Notes: generated from the sequence alone by a model not told the origin. Shown: positions 12,101 through 25,136, counted from the stretch's first letter. The stretch: DNA of 64,000 nt from Blasia pusilla (GCA_050084515.1 CM114275.1:12028001-12092000), one strand, 5' to 3'. Numbers and translations: made by a program.

Positions 12101-12383
12101 AAGGGCAGCTCTAGACTAACCTGAACTTTCGAGATTTCCCCGGCTTGGTCGACCCTGCTGGAGGCAAACTAGGGTCACTCAAGCTCAACGAGAAACTCTT
12201 GTACAGCTTGTGGAAGCGTGAAGGGATTAGAGCGACGTCATTGTGAGTACATGGTAGACTCTCTATATATGAGTTCCCATACATTGAATCCAATCCAACA
12301 CTCTTCCTGAAAGTTACAGCGCGACTCATGTGGCATCCGATTATGCTACCCCCAAATCTAGCTGAGACAATTCCCGCCCACAT
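9187..12383 (-). CDS. P-class pentatricopeptide repeat protein, At2g35130-like
   Basis: PPR proteins bind organelle RNA with one repeat per base. Seven exons on the minus strand, 12383-12121, 11735-11501, 11306-11057, 10804-10662, 10443-10238, 10008-9884 and 9767-9187, give 1803 nt or 600 residues, with closed phases and GT-AG introns. After about 160 N-terminal residues come twelve 35-residue repeats in tandem. Examples are VDVICYNYLIEAYGRIGQYW, PSEMTYRMLMDAYNRAGLYA, PDVYTYNALMGAYSCAGYAA, PDQVSYNILLDAYGRVGQ and PDISTYNVLININALAG. No E or DYW editing domain follows. Order, spacing and the EFRRLQGWLRVIQ helix before the repeats resemble Arabidopsis At2g35130, from memory. The first exon (SRAVTFRKSVG, Ser/Arg-rich) could be an organelle transit peptide, which is inferred. 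Weaker points are the start ATG, where in-frame Met also occurs 18 and 33 codons later, and the GTCCGT donor at 10237. Confidence 0.92.
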
Positions 12384-13179
12384 AATTGGATTACAACTGG
12401 TAACAGCAAGACTCCAGAAGGATTCAGACTATAGGAACGAAAAGTAAATCCAATATCCAACAGTCTCAGGAATTGATCTCCCCAGACCAACTCTATTCCC
12501 ACGACATCCGCAGTTTTAACGTCCACGGATTAGCATTGCCAACTACAGATAGCAGGATTCTCCCATCTCCCACCCTTCACCTAATGTCCAATCCAAATTA
12601 GCAATCCCATTCAAGCTTCCCATCCCCTGCCACATTGGTATCTACTTCCGAGATCCAACTGTACAATTTTTTAACGAAATGGACGTCACAATCGGTACGA
12701 AGCGAATGTCAGGGATGCTAAGTGATCACTGCCCTACAGTTGCCGCATCTCGAGTTTGGCAACTTTGGCTGCGAGACCTTTCAATTATCATCAGATCCCT
12801 TTCGTGATTGAAGCTAGCCGTCCACAGTGGCCTCACAGTCGCTCATTAGAAAGCGTCCGTTGGTATGTGCGGCTCAGAGTAAGGCTGGCCGATGTGTGGC
12901 ATCTCATCCGAGTGTATAGTACGTCTGGAAGTGGATGACTGAACGGATAGACGGGACCTTTGTTTGAAGGACTAGTGGTGATGAGTGCTAATGGGAAGGT
13001 GACGAGTATTTCCTTCCTCAATATTTTTTCAATATTAATGGGGAGGAAATTAAATTACTTATCAAATTGGAAAAAGATTAAATTTCTTTACTATATTGAA
13101 TGATAGGATAAGAGAGTGGGATTAATAGTGGAGAGAGTAGAAAAAAATCTTTAGGGGGAGGAGGGTTAGTAGACAAGTG
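12384..13179. other. upstream region of the PPR gene, no further gene seen
   Basis: Likely holds the PPR promoter and 5' UTR up to about 12750. Further on, base composition becomes AT-rich from about 13020. No reading frame here matches a known family. Confidence 0.4.
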
Positions 13180-14069
13180 CTAACATGGAGTGGAATAAAT
13201 CCGAACGTCATTATTAAGTGGTTCACATCTCCATTCACATCTATCTATGGTTGAGAAGTTGTCACAAAAATAACTTGCATTGTGGAGCCTTTGAACTACC
13301 AATCCACTTGGCACCCATATACCACCATAAGCATATGTGGCAGCAAGAGAGAGAATTGATTTATATGTCCTAGTAGTAGAGGCCGTAATCAAAAGAGGCA
13401 CAGGGGGACCCCCTGTGCCTCTTTTGATTACGGCACAATCCACACTGTAATTGGGGAACACGTTTTGATTTGTGACATCCTCCCCATTCGACATATGTCC
13501 ATCTTGGCCAATTAACAATTCATACGTGTGGACAATAGGATACAATACTTTTTCCCAACAATTTCTTATTTTTATTTCGTAGCTCTTCTTTGAAGCCACT
13601 ATTTTGAATGTGGCGCAAACCTTCTTTGGAGCTCCTCTAAGTTCTCTTGTCGTGTATACGTAATGATGGAGATTTCAAATTTTAAAATCGTCTTGATAAT
13701 TAGAATCTTGTGGCCATTTAGGGTTGCGACCTAACTTCTAGGTTTTTGTCTCCTGCAAGGGCTTATTCACCCAAACTATTTATTCAAATCAACATATATA
13801 AGACATGTCTGAGCAATCAAGAAAGGGGACAAACAAGGTGATATTCGAATCTGAGTCCATTACTTTCAAGTGCATTCAAATATGCAATTCCATACATCAT
13901 ACAAGGGCCACTTAGAATATATTTATTGAGTTGCTTTAAACAATGCATAGCTCAAGGTAGTGTATACTTCAATTACTGTTGTTGCTTATGTGGTGTCTAT
14001 ACTAATTACACACCCTAGGCTATTGGTCTTATTGATGTTGCTATACTAATGGTGCATGTGTTCTTCTAC
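13180..14069. other. unclassified DNA with a long palindrome
   Basis: A 139-codon minus-strand frame (13599-13180) crosses a 53-bp palindrome (13382-13434), so its middle is mirror-derived. I do not recognise the protein and do not call it a gene. The rest is AT-rich with no identified element, although it may be the decayed 3' part of the minus-strand retroelement that begins upstream. Confidence 0.35.
13382..13434. repeat. 53-bp perfect palindrome (26-bp arms, 1-nt centre)
   Basis: Left arm GCCGTAATCAAAAGAGGCAC plus AGGGGG, centre A at 13408, then the exact reverse complement. All 26 pairs match and the next outer base pair does not. In single-stranded form it would make a hairpin with practically no loop. 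Confidence 0.97.
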
Positions 14070-15449
14070 TGGTAGTGATAGGTTGCTCTTGCATCCTTGC
14101 TGACAGCTCCAAGTCTATTGAGAGTGACAAGTTGATTCTTCCACAACGGCTCCATGACTTGCTTCCGAGTCACTCTACTCCATTGCAAGTGTTGTTGAAG
14201 TCTCCCAACTTGCTACCCGCTGGCCAACCTCCTAAATGCCTTCTTCGCTCTTGCCACCGCTTTCGAGTATATCTCTACATCGGCACTCTGTCAAAGCTCC
14301 TCATGCGAGCCCCATAGCGGCACCTCTGCTCTACGGGCAGCTGCGACTATCATAACACTCCTCTCCATTGAGGTATCACCCTCGGGCGTGTCCTCTATAT
14401 AAACATAGTCTTCCATTAAATCTCCTAGTTAGGTAATGACACTGCTAAATGCGACTAAGGTAATCACCTCTCTTGGTCGACGCTCAATCACACCACCAAT
14501 AAACCAAACTAGCAACAAGCTCATACGTCCATCATCGGATTGCCATCTTGGTCTATAAGAGGCTTACTCCTCCCAATAATCCAAAGTAAATCCCATCGTA
14601 TATAAGACTACTCCACCGATCGAGATATCGTAGGACTCCGCATCAATCAATATCGCCTTGGCCTGCACCACGAACTCATTAGTCGAATGCTTTGTCCTAA
14701 GTCTCACTATAATCTCTTGGCAAGTGATGAATTGGATGGTAAACGATCCTCCCAATGACATCTCAATGGGAAATGGACATCACTCTACGTCAGCCTAGGT
14801 CAAGCCCAAACCCCTAAAAGGTCCTTTCTCCAACATCAAAGGTTGTGGTTCTCAATCCAACAAGATACACTAGGGACAATAAAATCTACCTCCAAGACTA
14901 ACCAAGTGGAATATGTGACCTTGGTTGTACAGCAACACCACTTCGAGTGAACGCGTGGCACGTTCTATAGCGAGTCTAGCTGAAAACTTCACCTAACAGT
15001 CTACCAGTTGCACCCTCCCATGAATTAGTGGTGGACGACTTTAGCATCGGCTCTAGGGCAGTTCCACTAACTCCTCTATAATTACTTGTGATAAAGAGGT
15101 TAAAAAAATCACCTCCATGCTCACATAACATGTCGGCCAACCGAAACACTCCATTGGGCGTACCTCCCAATGCCACAACATCGGAAGCATAAAATAATGG
15201 GGAGCAGTATAATGTTGTGGCCACCCCCAACATTCAACTTAATATGGGCTCCTCTTGAGCATTAGCAAATAGGTATGGTCGCACTCATTTTTCCCATTAA
15301 TTGCTCATGGTGCCGGCATTCCAATACCACCATCTACCCTTTAAGAACTCTGCTCAAGACCCATGGACGAGGTCTTCATCACCTTAGATAATGCGAATAA
15401 CAATGGGAGCCTAGTCTGCTTTCGGGCTTCGCCTCTTTGGGGGTTAATT
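14070..15449 (-). pseudogene. gypsy-like retroelement, protease-region remnant
   Basis: Minus-strand frames give NGVFRLADMLCEHGGDFFNL and SSTTNSWEGATGRLLGEVF (15233-14976), then FVVQAKAILIDAESYDISIG and GVVLYTMGFTLDYWEE (14761-14564), and finally VPLWGSHEELxQSADVE near 14310. The 'hAkavlidaesYDisiGgvvLY.mGf..DyWee' block is the retropepsin-like region of a gag-pol family that I recall from seed-free plant genomes. Stops break it throughout. The gag half with two zinc knuckles lies on the same strand at 26763-28110, beyond the CACTA insertion, so the two are likely one element split in two. The RT part is not seen, probably deleted or lying in unrecognisable DNA below 14070. The family name is from memory and moderately sure. 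Confidence 0.5.
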
Positions 15450-15469
15450 CACTAGAAGAAAATTTCCAT

Positions 15470-15670
15470 TTTTATGACTCAAGTTTGTTTGACTCATTTT
15501 AGGTGACTAAGCGATGATTCATATGATTTCAAGAATGACTCACTTAATCATTAAAAAAATTTCAATCATAACGAGTCATTAGTTAGTGAAAGAGTATGAC
15601 TCATGAGTAATAATAAGCTCTGGAACTATATTCCACAGCTTCAAGTCGGAAATAAATTACTTGAGTCATT
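15470..15670. repeat. 5' subterminal GAGTCAT/ATGACTC repeat array
   Basis: At least eight copies of ATGACTC, GAGTCAT or one-base variants lie in both orientations within 200 bp of the 5' terminal repeat. They mirror the array at the other end of the element. Confidence 0.85.
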
Positions 15671-15950
15671 AAATCTTAGATAGGATTATATGGCAAGAAA
15701 TAGGCTGGTGACATGGGACGTAACCATTGGACATGAATACATGTCCAATACTTAGTCAATTAAGTATCACACGCCAAATACAAAAAAGAATGCATTTCGC
15801 GCGTGAGGACCTCTAAACCCCGCGCGTCAATTCTTTCACCTTATCAAGCACTTTAGTCAATTTGTGATGCTTTGTGGTCATGTTTGGCGTCTCCAGTTGA
15901 ACCTGCCATGGTAAAGAACGAGTAGGCCTTGAACCGAGTCGTATGCTGTA

Positions 15951-16115
15951 CGTTTAGGGCTCTACGTTCAAATAGCAATGTAGGAGGTTTTGATGTTCGA
16001 GCGGCAAGAGAGCACGAAGTAGGGAGAATGCTCTACGTTTAGGGATCTAAATTTAGATAGCAATGCATAAGGATTTGATGTTCAAGCAACAAGAGAGCAC
16101 GAAGTAGGAAGAAGA
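15951..16115 (+). repeat. 84-bp tandem duplication
   Basis: Two diverged copies, starting at 15952 and 16036, share CGTTTAGGG, ATAGCAATG, TTTGATGTTC and AAGAGAGCACGAAGTAGG. It lies inside the CACTA element just before the first CT microsatellite. Confidence 0.85.
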
Positions 16116-16164
16116 GATGATTTACATCCCATCTTCGCCAAGTTTGGTTCAATAAGGATCTCCT

Positions 16165-16967
<803 letters not shown>

Positions 16968-17156
16968 GTAACGTCCTACAACACCAATCAAGACAAAATT
17001 GACTTCGAGTTCCTCAACAACAAAATCGACCAACCCTATCTTCTCCACACCAATATATTCGCGGATGGACGGGGTTAGCAGGAACAAGAAATTATCCTAT
17101 GGTTCAACCCCACACTCGATTTCCACAACAAATCACATGATTACCTCCACCGTTGA
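16968..17156 (+). pseudogene. XTH: captured fragment of a xyloglucan endotransglucosylase/hydrolase (GH16) gene
   Basis: After a TTACAG acceptor the frame reads [20 protein letters not shown], then [16 protein letters not shown], a TAG stop, then QEQEIILWFNPTLDFHNKS. XTH enzymes cut and rejoin xyloglucan in the cell wall. Their catalytic box is H-D-E-I-D-F-E-F-L-G, followed by 'LQTNVFxxGxGnREQrixLWFDPTxdFHxYs'. The match spans the active-site strand and the next 45 residues. Here the box is [10 protein letters not shown]. The nucleophile Glu (first E of the DEIDFE box) is Lys, while the later Asp and Glu remain. The in-frame TAG and loss of the HTYSILWN segment show that it is dead. No other XTH exon is visible nearby. 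It lies inside the CACTA element, so capture by the transposon is the simplest reading; nested decay of a local gene is the alternative. Confidence 0.8.
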
Positions 17157-17448
17157 ATAGCCTGAGTCGCATATTTCTTGGCAACATTGTTCCATTAGCT
17201 GTGCTCTTGCTTTCATGGTTGCTACTGTAATAAAGAACACAACTTTCTCCTCTCCACCTTCATCTCTGGGTAAAATATCAATCTTCTCAACCTCATCTCA
17301 AAGCTACTATGGCTTTTCCGACTTCGTAGCCCTTTCAATCTGCTCCGATATGAGCTGATTTTGTCTTTCTTTGAAGCGAAATTACAACCTTGAATTTTTT
17401 ACTTCCGTCTCTATCAATTGTGCTTCATCAATCGTGTAGTGCATGTAG

Positions 17449-17596
<148 letters not shown>

Positions 17597-18857
17597 GTTA
17601 ACATCCATCACATTCAGATGCGGATCGTGAGGCTTGGAATTTGAACACACATAAGCATCGAAGATGTTATGTGGCTATTCCCCATTAAAATTTTCATGGG
17701 TGCTGGACAATGAAGAGATCTATCTTTTTTATTGCAGCTACCATGGACTTCCTTGAATTCTTACAAAGCCCGCTATGGAAGAGCTAGTTGCTTCATAGGT
17801 TTGAAGAGCCAACCCCATCTTTTCAATTGTAGCTATCATAAGAACATGAGATTTGACTTTCTTGATCTCTTCCTATGGCACTGCTCTAATTGTAAGTAAG
17901 TGCGTACCCTGTGGCAAGCAGGATCAATTTGTTGAATCCATTCATCAATATAAGGTTGCCAAAGTTGAACATTTGGAACATTTAGCTTCTTGAAAAGCAT
18001 TGACTTCTCTTGTGACCACTTGTCTTATCTGAGCTAGCATACTTTGGTGCTACAAGTATTGTGATTGAAATCCAATAGTCATCTTGGTTCTTTAGGAGAA
18101 AACATCAGTTCATTCAATCATTCCTTGTGTATTCTGTTGTTTGCAAAGTTAGCTTGTTGAGGGGTCCCCCTTTTTCTTTTCAGTTGTGTTGGTTATGGCC
18201 CTGGACCTAGTTTGCTCTTTGAGCCCCAATCCTCATTTTGTGCGTTGTGCCACTTTAGGGAATTTTCCGGGAGTGGTGAAATCCACTGAATTCGAACTGG
18301 ATTGATGCAAGTTCGGTAGATGTTCTACCATACGTTTGACAATCAGATGTTGCACACGTTTCCTTTAGATGAATTGTGGCCTTTGAGCTATTTTTTATGA
18401 AGAATCTTTGGGCGAGTACACTTTGACACTAATGAGTGATCAAGGCCATGAGACTGGTCCATTTTGTAGATCCCTTGGGTGGGTCTGAATGACCACTGCC
18501 TTATCAAGTGTGCCCATGGATTTCCTCCTTTGACCGCAACTTTGCTCTTATAGGGCAGAAGTGACATTGCACCTAAGCAAAAGGGATTCTTGTCATGCAG
18601 TAGAAGGCACTTTGTTTTATAAGTGCAGTCAACAGAATGAGCATTTAAGTTTTGTTGATGCATTAGGGGATGTAGGTTATAAAGGGCTACCAGTTGGTCA
18701 CTATTATCTCACATTTTTCTAACAGATGTCATCCCTTTGCTCTATATGTTTTATTCATAGATGAGAACAACTTTGAGCTGATAGAGATGGGGATTTCCTT
18801 GTGCAATGATTAGTTTTTAAGTCTTGAAAAATACCAAGAACAATGGTTTGTTTCCAG

Positions 18858-18950
18858 GTGGATGCAATGGACATGCTAGCACTTCTTGGTGATCATGCTC
18901 AGTTCAGTGATGTTATGACTTGGCTTGGAAAAAAATATTCTATTTTATAA
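18858..18950 (+). pseudogene. exon-like fragment, unrecognised
   Basis: A TTTCCAG acceptor is followed by an open frame reading VDAMDMLALLGDHAQFSDVM, then TWLGKKYSIL and TAA. The composition is protein-like and unlike the surrounding AT-rich DNA. It may be another captured host-gene piece inside the CACTA element. I do not recognise the family. Confidence 0.3.
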
Positions 18951-20278
18951 GATATAAATTTTTCATATGCTTTTGGGTTTTAGGTGTTACACTTTCTTCC
19001 ACTTTCTCCCTTTACCTTCACCTCTGATGCAAGGCAAAGTTTCTAGAGTCAACTATATACTTGAAATTTCATGTATGAACTTAATTCTAGACCTGGCTCA
19101 ATGCTTCCAAAACTTCCTCATCAGCAACTGTTACGACCGAGGCAACTATGAAGATGTGATAGTATTTTAGCAACTATGTCTCCCGTTGGGCGCTGCAATC
19201 CACAATCATCTGTTTTGTTTTTGCCATCCCTTCGCATTTCTGTGCGTTCATTTATGTTGTGTCCTCTATGAAATAAGTATTGACCCTAGAATTGATATAA
19301 GAGATTAAAAGCTTATTAATAAGCGGAGTCAGTGTGATCAATTAATGTAGGCGATTTGATTTGTGTAGTAAAGTTGGATAGTAAACTTGATACATTTAGG
19401 CGTCTCAACTTTGAATCAACATATTTTTTATGTGAGATTGTGTTAGTTTGTTGTCTGTGAATATGTTCCTTGTATCTATGTACCTTATTGAACACATCAT
19501 AATGTAGTATACCCCAAATTCACAAATGAACTTCAAATTGTTAATATGATTTTCAAAATTTCATGTGGAGTAAAATCGATCAAAACAATACATTTTAAAT
19601 AAGATGTACTTTGAATCATTCGAAATCACACTTGAGTATAATTTATGGTATTTGGTATCACACATAGGATTATGTGTGGTGTGTAACAATCTCAAACTTT
19701 CAAAGGGTACACCTATTCTAGTTATTTTTAACTTCTTAATCTGCATATGTAGTTGCATTACCCACAAAGTTTCCCAGAGTGAAATATTTGACTACAAGGT
19801 TGAAGCAGTAGAAGTACTTCCAAGGGATTTTATATGCTTTTACATGTGAATCAGCCACACCATTGAAGAATTAGATCCTAGTGATCACAATATTATATAG
19901 TCTTGAGATTGTGTTGCTTATAGGTAGGAAAAAAAGCCATGAAAGATAATGTTATGATCAAGCCCCTTCTCCCTTCAAATATTATTATGAGTGAAGTTCT
20001 TTAATGACTAGGCTATTGACAATGTTCTTTTTGTCACATAGTTGGCAAGCTGAAGTTGTCTGTCACTTCAAGCAAAGCTGCATGGAGTGGGAGTAAGAAG
20101 TAATGCGTGTGTCCCAACAGCTTGAATGTTGTAGCTGTGGAGATTTTCGCTTCTGAGGTTCACTTTATGTTTGCATGGCAGAGAGTACTACTGTTGATAA
20201 TCCTACACATCAATCAGAATTTGAATCCTTAATACATGATACATGTGTGTATTGTATGATAAGTATCTTTATTGTGTT

Positions 20279-20765
20279 AATTCAACCAACTATTTCTTTT
20301 GCAATATGGTGGGAAATGTAGAATTTAGGTGAAAACTGGGCGGAAGTCATACTAGGATTGAAGGAGTAAGCAACTTGATTAAGGTGCAAGTCATATTTTC
20401 TTATGGAGACGTTTTGGCCAATGTTAGATATATCTACATTTAAGTTCATCAGATCTGAAACTCTGATTTTCTTGCAACTTGGTATAGGGGCCTCAATATT
20501 TTGTAGCAAGCACATGTTAATTCAACTAACTTTTTCTTTTGCAATGTGGTGGGAAATATAGAATTGAGGTGAAAACTGGGCGGAAGGCACAAGTACTATG
20601 AATGAAGGAGTAAACAACTTGATTAAGGTGCAATTCATGTTTTCTTGGGGAGAAGGTTTAGGCCAAGGTTAGATCTTTCTACAGTCAAGTTTGTCGGATT
20701 TGAAACTATGATTTTCTTATAAGTTGGTACAAGGATCTCAATATACTCTAGCAAGCGCTTACCAA
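20279..20765 (+). repeat. about 240-bp tandem duplication
   Basis: Copies at about 20279-20517 and 20518-20765 share AATTCAACxAACT, TTTCTTTTGCAAT, GTGAAAACTGGGCGGAAG, CAACTTGATTAAGGTGCAA and a matching tail up to AGCAAGC. They differ at roughly one base in six, so the duplication is old. It lies just upstream of the transposase coding region. Confidence 0.85.
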
Positions 20766-20869
20766 AATTAGCCATCCATCTAGCAAGACTTTTCAACCTC
20801 TTACCCACCCTGATAGAATTGCAAGACGCCACTTAAAATTGTAGCGTCGAGAGCAAAGTAGAGCAAGAA

Positions 20870-22940
20870 GGGAAGGATTGAAACGTGTTAGATGTCCATG
20901 TAATTTATGCAAAGGGCAAGAAAGTGTTTTATTAAATAAGGTGGAAGAGCACTTGCGAAAAAACCAGCGCTTTCCTCTTTGTAGGATTTGGAAAGGTAGA
21001 GAGGAGTTTGACACCTCTGATGAGGAATGGTTCATCTAGGATGAATATGAGAGTAGGCATCATCAAGCTACGATCATTAAATCTGTTGTAGAAGGGCATG
21101 AGTGTTGCTCAAAGGGGTTTTTATATCCTAAAGCCTCTCATGTACAACAAAAGGGCATAGATGACGAAGTAGATGTCCAAAAAATGTTGAATGATGTATT
21201 TTCACAATATGATAACCTTCATGAAGGGGAAGTAGGGTTGGATGAAGAAGATAGGGATCTTGCCAACCTAGGTGATATGCATAATCATCGCAATACATAT
21301 GATAACTCAAGGCATGCAAGTTATGAAGAGATGGCCAACGCTTGTAAGCCTTTATATCTTGGTGCAAAAGTGTCAATGTTGGCATTTGTGATTTATATAT
21401 TTAACATTACTGGGTCACATAGCGTACCCAACATCGTTGTAGATGAAATCTTGAAGCTATTGGGAAGGCATGTGTTGCCTCTTGGTAACATCGTGCCACA
21501 AAGTCATTATATAGCCAAGAGGCTTGTGGGGAAGTTGGGATTGAGTTACAATACAATCCATGCATGTCCCTGTGGGTGTGTATTATTCCCTGGTGACTTA
21601 CATGCTCATGATCAGTGCCCAAAGTGCTCTTGAAACAGATATAAACAAGTTGGTAGATCATTTGTGCCTTGCAAGATTCTACGTCATTTCCCTATCATTC
21701 CTAGGTTACAACGTATGTTCAAATCCTTTGCCTTGTCTGAATTGACGACTTGGACCCCCAAAAACTTAAGCCAAGATGGGTTAGTAAGAAATACAGGAGA
21801 TTCTAAGGCATGGAAGCATGTAGACCAAGTCTATCCTGACTTTCAAAAGGAGAAGCAAAATTTTTGGTTTGGCCTAGCTTTGGATGGGGTGAACCCTTTT
21901 TCTGACAAGGAAAGTTCATGGTCAACTTGGCCTTTGTTGCTAGTGAATTACAACTTACCTCCATGGTTACAAACAAAGAAATTTTTTTAATCCAATTGGT
22001 CTAATCATACGTGGAAACGAGAGCGTGACTAAAGAAAACATCAACACCTTCATGGCCCCACTTGTTGAGGAGTTTCAACAATTGTGGACCGTTGTTGATT
22101 TCCATGATATCAAAAAATTAAATGACCATACTAAGTTTAATTTCAGAACCCTCATTTTATGGATCATTAACAACTACCGTGCTTATGGGTTAATAGTAGG
22201 ACAAAGTCATGGTGGTAAGCTGGCTTGTACCATATATGGGCCAAATGTTGATTCTGATTTTTCAAAAGAATGTGGGAAACCTATTTTTGGGGGTCATCGT
22301 CCACATCTTAAAAGAGGTCATTATTGGAGGGGGGTGTAAGTATTGGCCGCTCTTCAATGGAGTGGCCAAGCATAGACCACATACACCTCAGATTGCAACA
22401 AAATAAATTTTTTGATTGGGCAAAAGAGAAAGAAGAATATGCTGAAAGTGGGGGTCGAAAAGATGGTCCATTGGACCCTCACAAGAGGATTGGAGTGAAG
22501 CGTGAAGGAATATTGTTTGACCTACCTTACTAGGAAGTCTCATAATTCAGAAGTATCATTACTTTGATCTTTGCGTACAATTCTCATTCATTTTATGAAG
22601 TCCATATGGTTAGTCTTTAATTATGAAAATTCGGTAGCATTTGTTGATTCGACATACCTTGGATGTCATGCAAGTAGAGAAAAATATTTATGAGAATGTT
22701 TTTCTCTACGTGCATATATTAGGGTTGAAAGACACAGTGAAAGTCAGACGAGATTTGGAGATGAGGAGAATCCGCTCCCATCTATGGTTGCAACCACATC
22801 CTTTCAAGGTGGGCAGTCTTGTAAAGCCTATGGCCAGTTATGTTCTCTCCTCTATTGAAATGGTCACATTCTTGGGAAGGGTTCAATCATTGAGAGATGG
22901 CCAAAGCATTAAATACCATGATGATTCTAATTAACTTTAG
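20870..22940 (+). pseudogene. CACTA Tnp2 transposase (Transposase_21) with N-terminal zinc domain
   Basis: From 20883 the frame reads RVRCPCNLCKGQ, then KVEEHLRKNQRFPLCRIWKG. This is the transposase-associated domain (CPC-x2-C with the 'hLi..GF' helix). Frames at 21184-21633 and 21664-21990 follow, with the diagnostic blocks CPCGCVLFPGDLHAHDQCPKC, FPIIPRLQRMFKS, SKAWKHVDQVYPDF, LALDGVNPFSDK and WPLLLVNYNLPPWL. The frame at 22025-22339 has 'FRTLILWIINNYRAYGLIVG' and 22641-22934 has RHTLDVMQVEKNIYENVF. These are the conserved Tnp2 segments in the right order. Stops at 21631 and 21988 and several frameshifts kill it. It encodes the DNA-cutting protein of the CACTA element. Confidence 0.88.
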
Positions 22941-23199
22941 GTTGAACATCATTAGTATTAAAGAATGGGTCTAACATGACAATGATTTAGGTTAAAGGGG
23001 TTTATTTGCTGGCTGGTTTCATGGCAGGGAAACAAGTGATTGGGTCTCGCCGAGCAAGGCGTGACTTGTAGCAGAAAGAAACAGGGGAGAGGAGCTCTAG
23101 AAACCTTCTTCCCAAATGTCAATTGTTGGAGACTGATTGGGCATATACTACTACTCCAAGCTACGAGACATGGTTATTTGGCCTCAAGGTTTGGACAAT

Positions 23200-24294
23200 G
23201 AGATTTTTGGACTTGTCTTGTGTTGATATAGATAGGCAAGATAGTCTTAGTATGGCCACAATCCGAAAGCATATGGAGGAAGCATGGGAGTAAATTGGAG
23301 CAACAAAGTTATCTCGTGACTCCTTGAGGAGAAAAATTGCAACATTGTTGAAGACTCAAAAGTGCATGATTAAGAGCTATTGGATAAATTGAGGGAGTCA
23401 TCGTGGTGTGGAATGTCATCCGAAACCGAAGTAAACTCAATGGGAACGGTTGGTAGAGTATTTGTTGTCAGATGCAACTCAAATGAAGGCTAAGGTAATG
23501 AGGAACGCAAGACAACAAGTGGAGAAGACCAATCCATTTGGACAATCTGGTGCAAATGGTGTGAGTGTGGGGATTGTAAGTGTATTTTCCATTCATACTT
23601 GTAACTTAGGGTAATAGTCATGATTATTAACTTTGAAGTCATTCATTTCCTACATTGTTATAAAAAGCTATGCTTTCTGGTTATTGAGTTGGTTATACTC
23701 CACTTCCCTACTTCTTACTTTACCAAACTGATAATATTTGTACCCTTTGTTGTCAAGGATAGTACACCAATAGATGTCCCTACAAATGACAAAGATAGCA
23801 CTACACCTTCAGCAAGTAATACCATGTTTAGTGGAGGTGCTAAGGTATGTGCCAAGTATGTTTTAGTGTTAAAAGTGAATTTTTAGTCCATGATTTTAGT
23901 TCAAAGACAATCTACATCTGTCGCGTTTCACTTCTTTGGCTCTGAAATGGCATTCTGGTATCTTTGGTAGACAGTTGAGTCTCAAATCACATCCCATAAG
24001 GCATTGGAGAAGTAAGAAAGTAGATGGACTTTAGAGTTGCAAGCCATGCAGCGTGAGATCGAGGAGAAGGTGGAGCGAACAAAAAAAGAGCAAACCACTC
24101 ATTTGACAACACAATTGACAGATTTTGCAAAGATGGTGGCTGATTTGGCCAAGATGGTCAATCAAAGGCAACAAATAGGTCATCTTAAATTGATTATCAA
24201 TTACATTTTATATATGAGAAGAAAAAATCAGTTAGGCATTTCTCATTTTTTGAATGTTTATTTCTCTCACAATATGTCTTTAAGTGGTGAATGA
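23200..24294 (+). pseudogene. En/Spm accessory protein (Transposase_24-like), coiled coil
   Basis: The region reads LSRDSLRRKIATLLKTQ, WERLVEYLLSD, KAKVMRNARQQVEKT and NPFGQSGANG. After an intron-like gap it continues as ELQAMQREIEEKVERTKKEQ with a long heptad-rich helix at 24037-24180. This resembles the second gene of plant CACTA elements ('W..lv..w.s...k..s..Nk.nR.k....h..GS.s'). Stops occur. The family call rests on position in the element and weak motifs. Confidence 0.5.
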
Positions 24295-25136
24295 TTGCAT
24301 GATCCATGTGCTCTATTTTAGGGCTTTCTTCTTGTTTTTTTACTTGCATCTTATAAGTGTTATAGATTTCAGTAGAAGGGCTACTTCATCCCTTTCAATA
24401 GTACTCTCTTCATGAAGACTTGTATTGAAACTTTTGTATTCAACTATGTTTTGCATGTTTTTAACATGAAAGCCTGAACCTTGGCGTGCTTCAATATATA
24501 TTGATGTGGGTTTTTTACCGAAGGATAAATTTTGGCAGGTAATAACACTCAAGAAGAACCAAAAGTAAAGATTAATGACCCATCCCACCATTATGAGAGT
24601 GATGAGGCTAGGGAGGAAGACCAACTTCCTAAAGGTATTGGAAATATCAAATTGAGTTAATGCAATGTCAAGGTTGTGCTCCTAATGTTCTATGAGTATA
24701 AAACTAATGGATGCTCTTGCTAAACATTTGCTTTTGGGGTATATAAGAGAAGGAAAAACCCTATACCAATCAAGGATCGAGAAGGTGGGACTAGTGATTC
24801 ACAAGAAAAGGGTGAGTGATATCAAACACATGCTTTATTTTTCTGATGGGATTGGTGGCTTGATTTATTATATTCTCTAGATTTAGACTGAATTTCCGAG
24901 TTGAGTTTGATCTAATATATGTTGATAGATAAAGATGTATACCATTATAGTTTCAGTATGTACATATTTATCTGAATTTTGGCAAAAAAAATGCATTGGG
25001 GATTTATTGTGTCCTTGTGTGATAGGGAAAGAATCAACATCAACTCAACATATCCATCAAGGACAACATTCAATTTTGGAAGAATCCCCAATACACGTTT
25101 TATCTCCAAAGAAGAAAAAAATCGAAGGCAACCAAG

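Noticed and set aside
13180-13599. 139-codon minus-strand frame
   Set aside because: Its middle is encoded by the palindrome, no family match, no codon or splice support.
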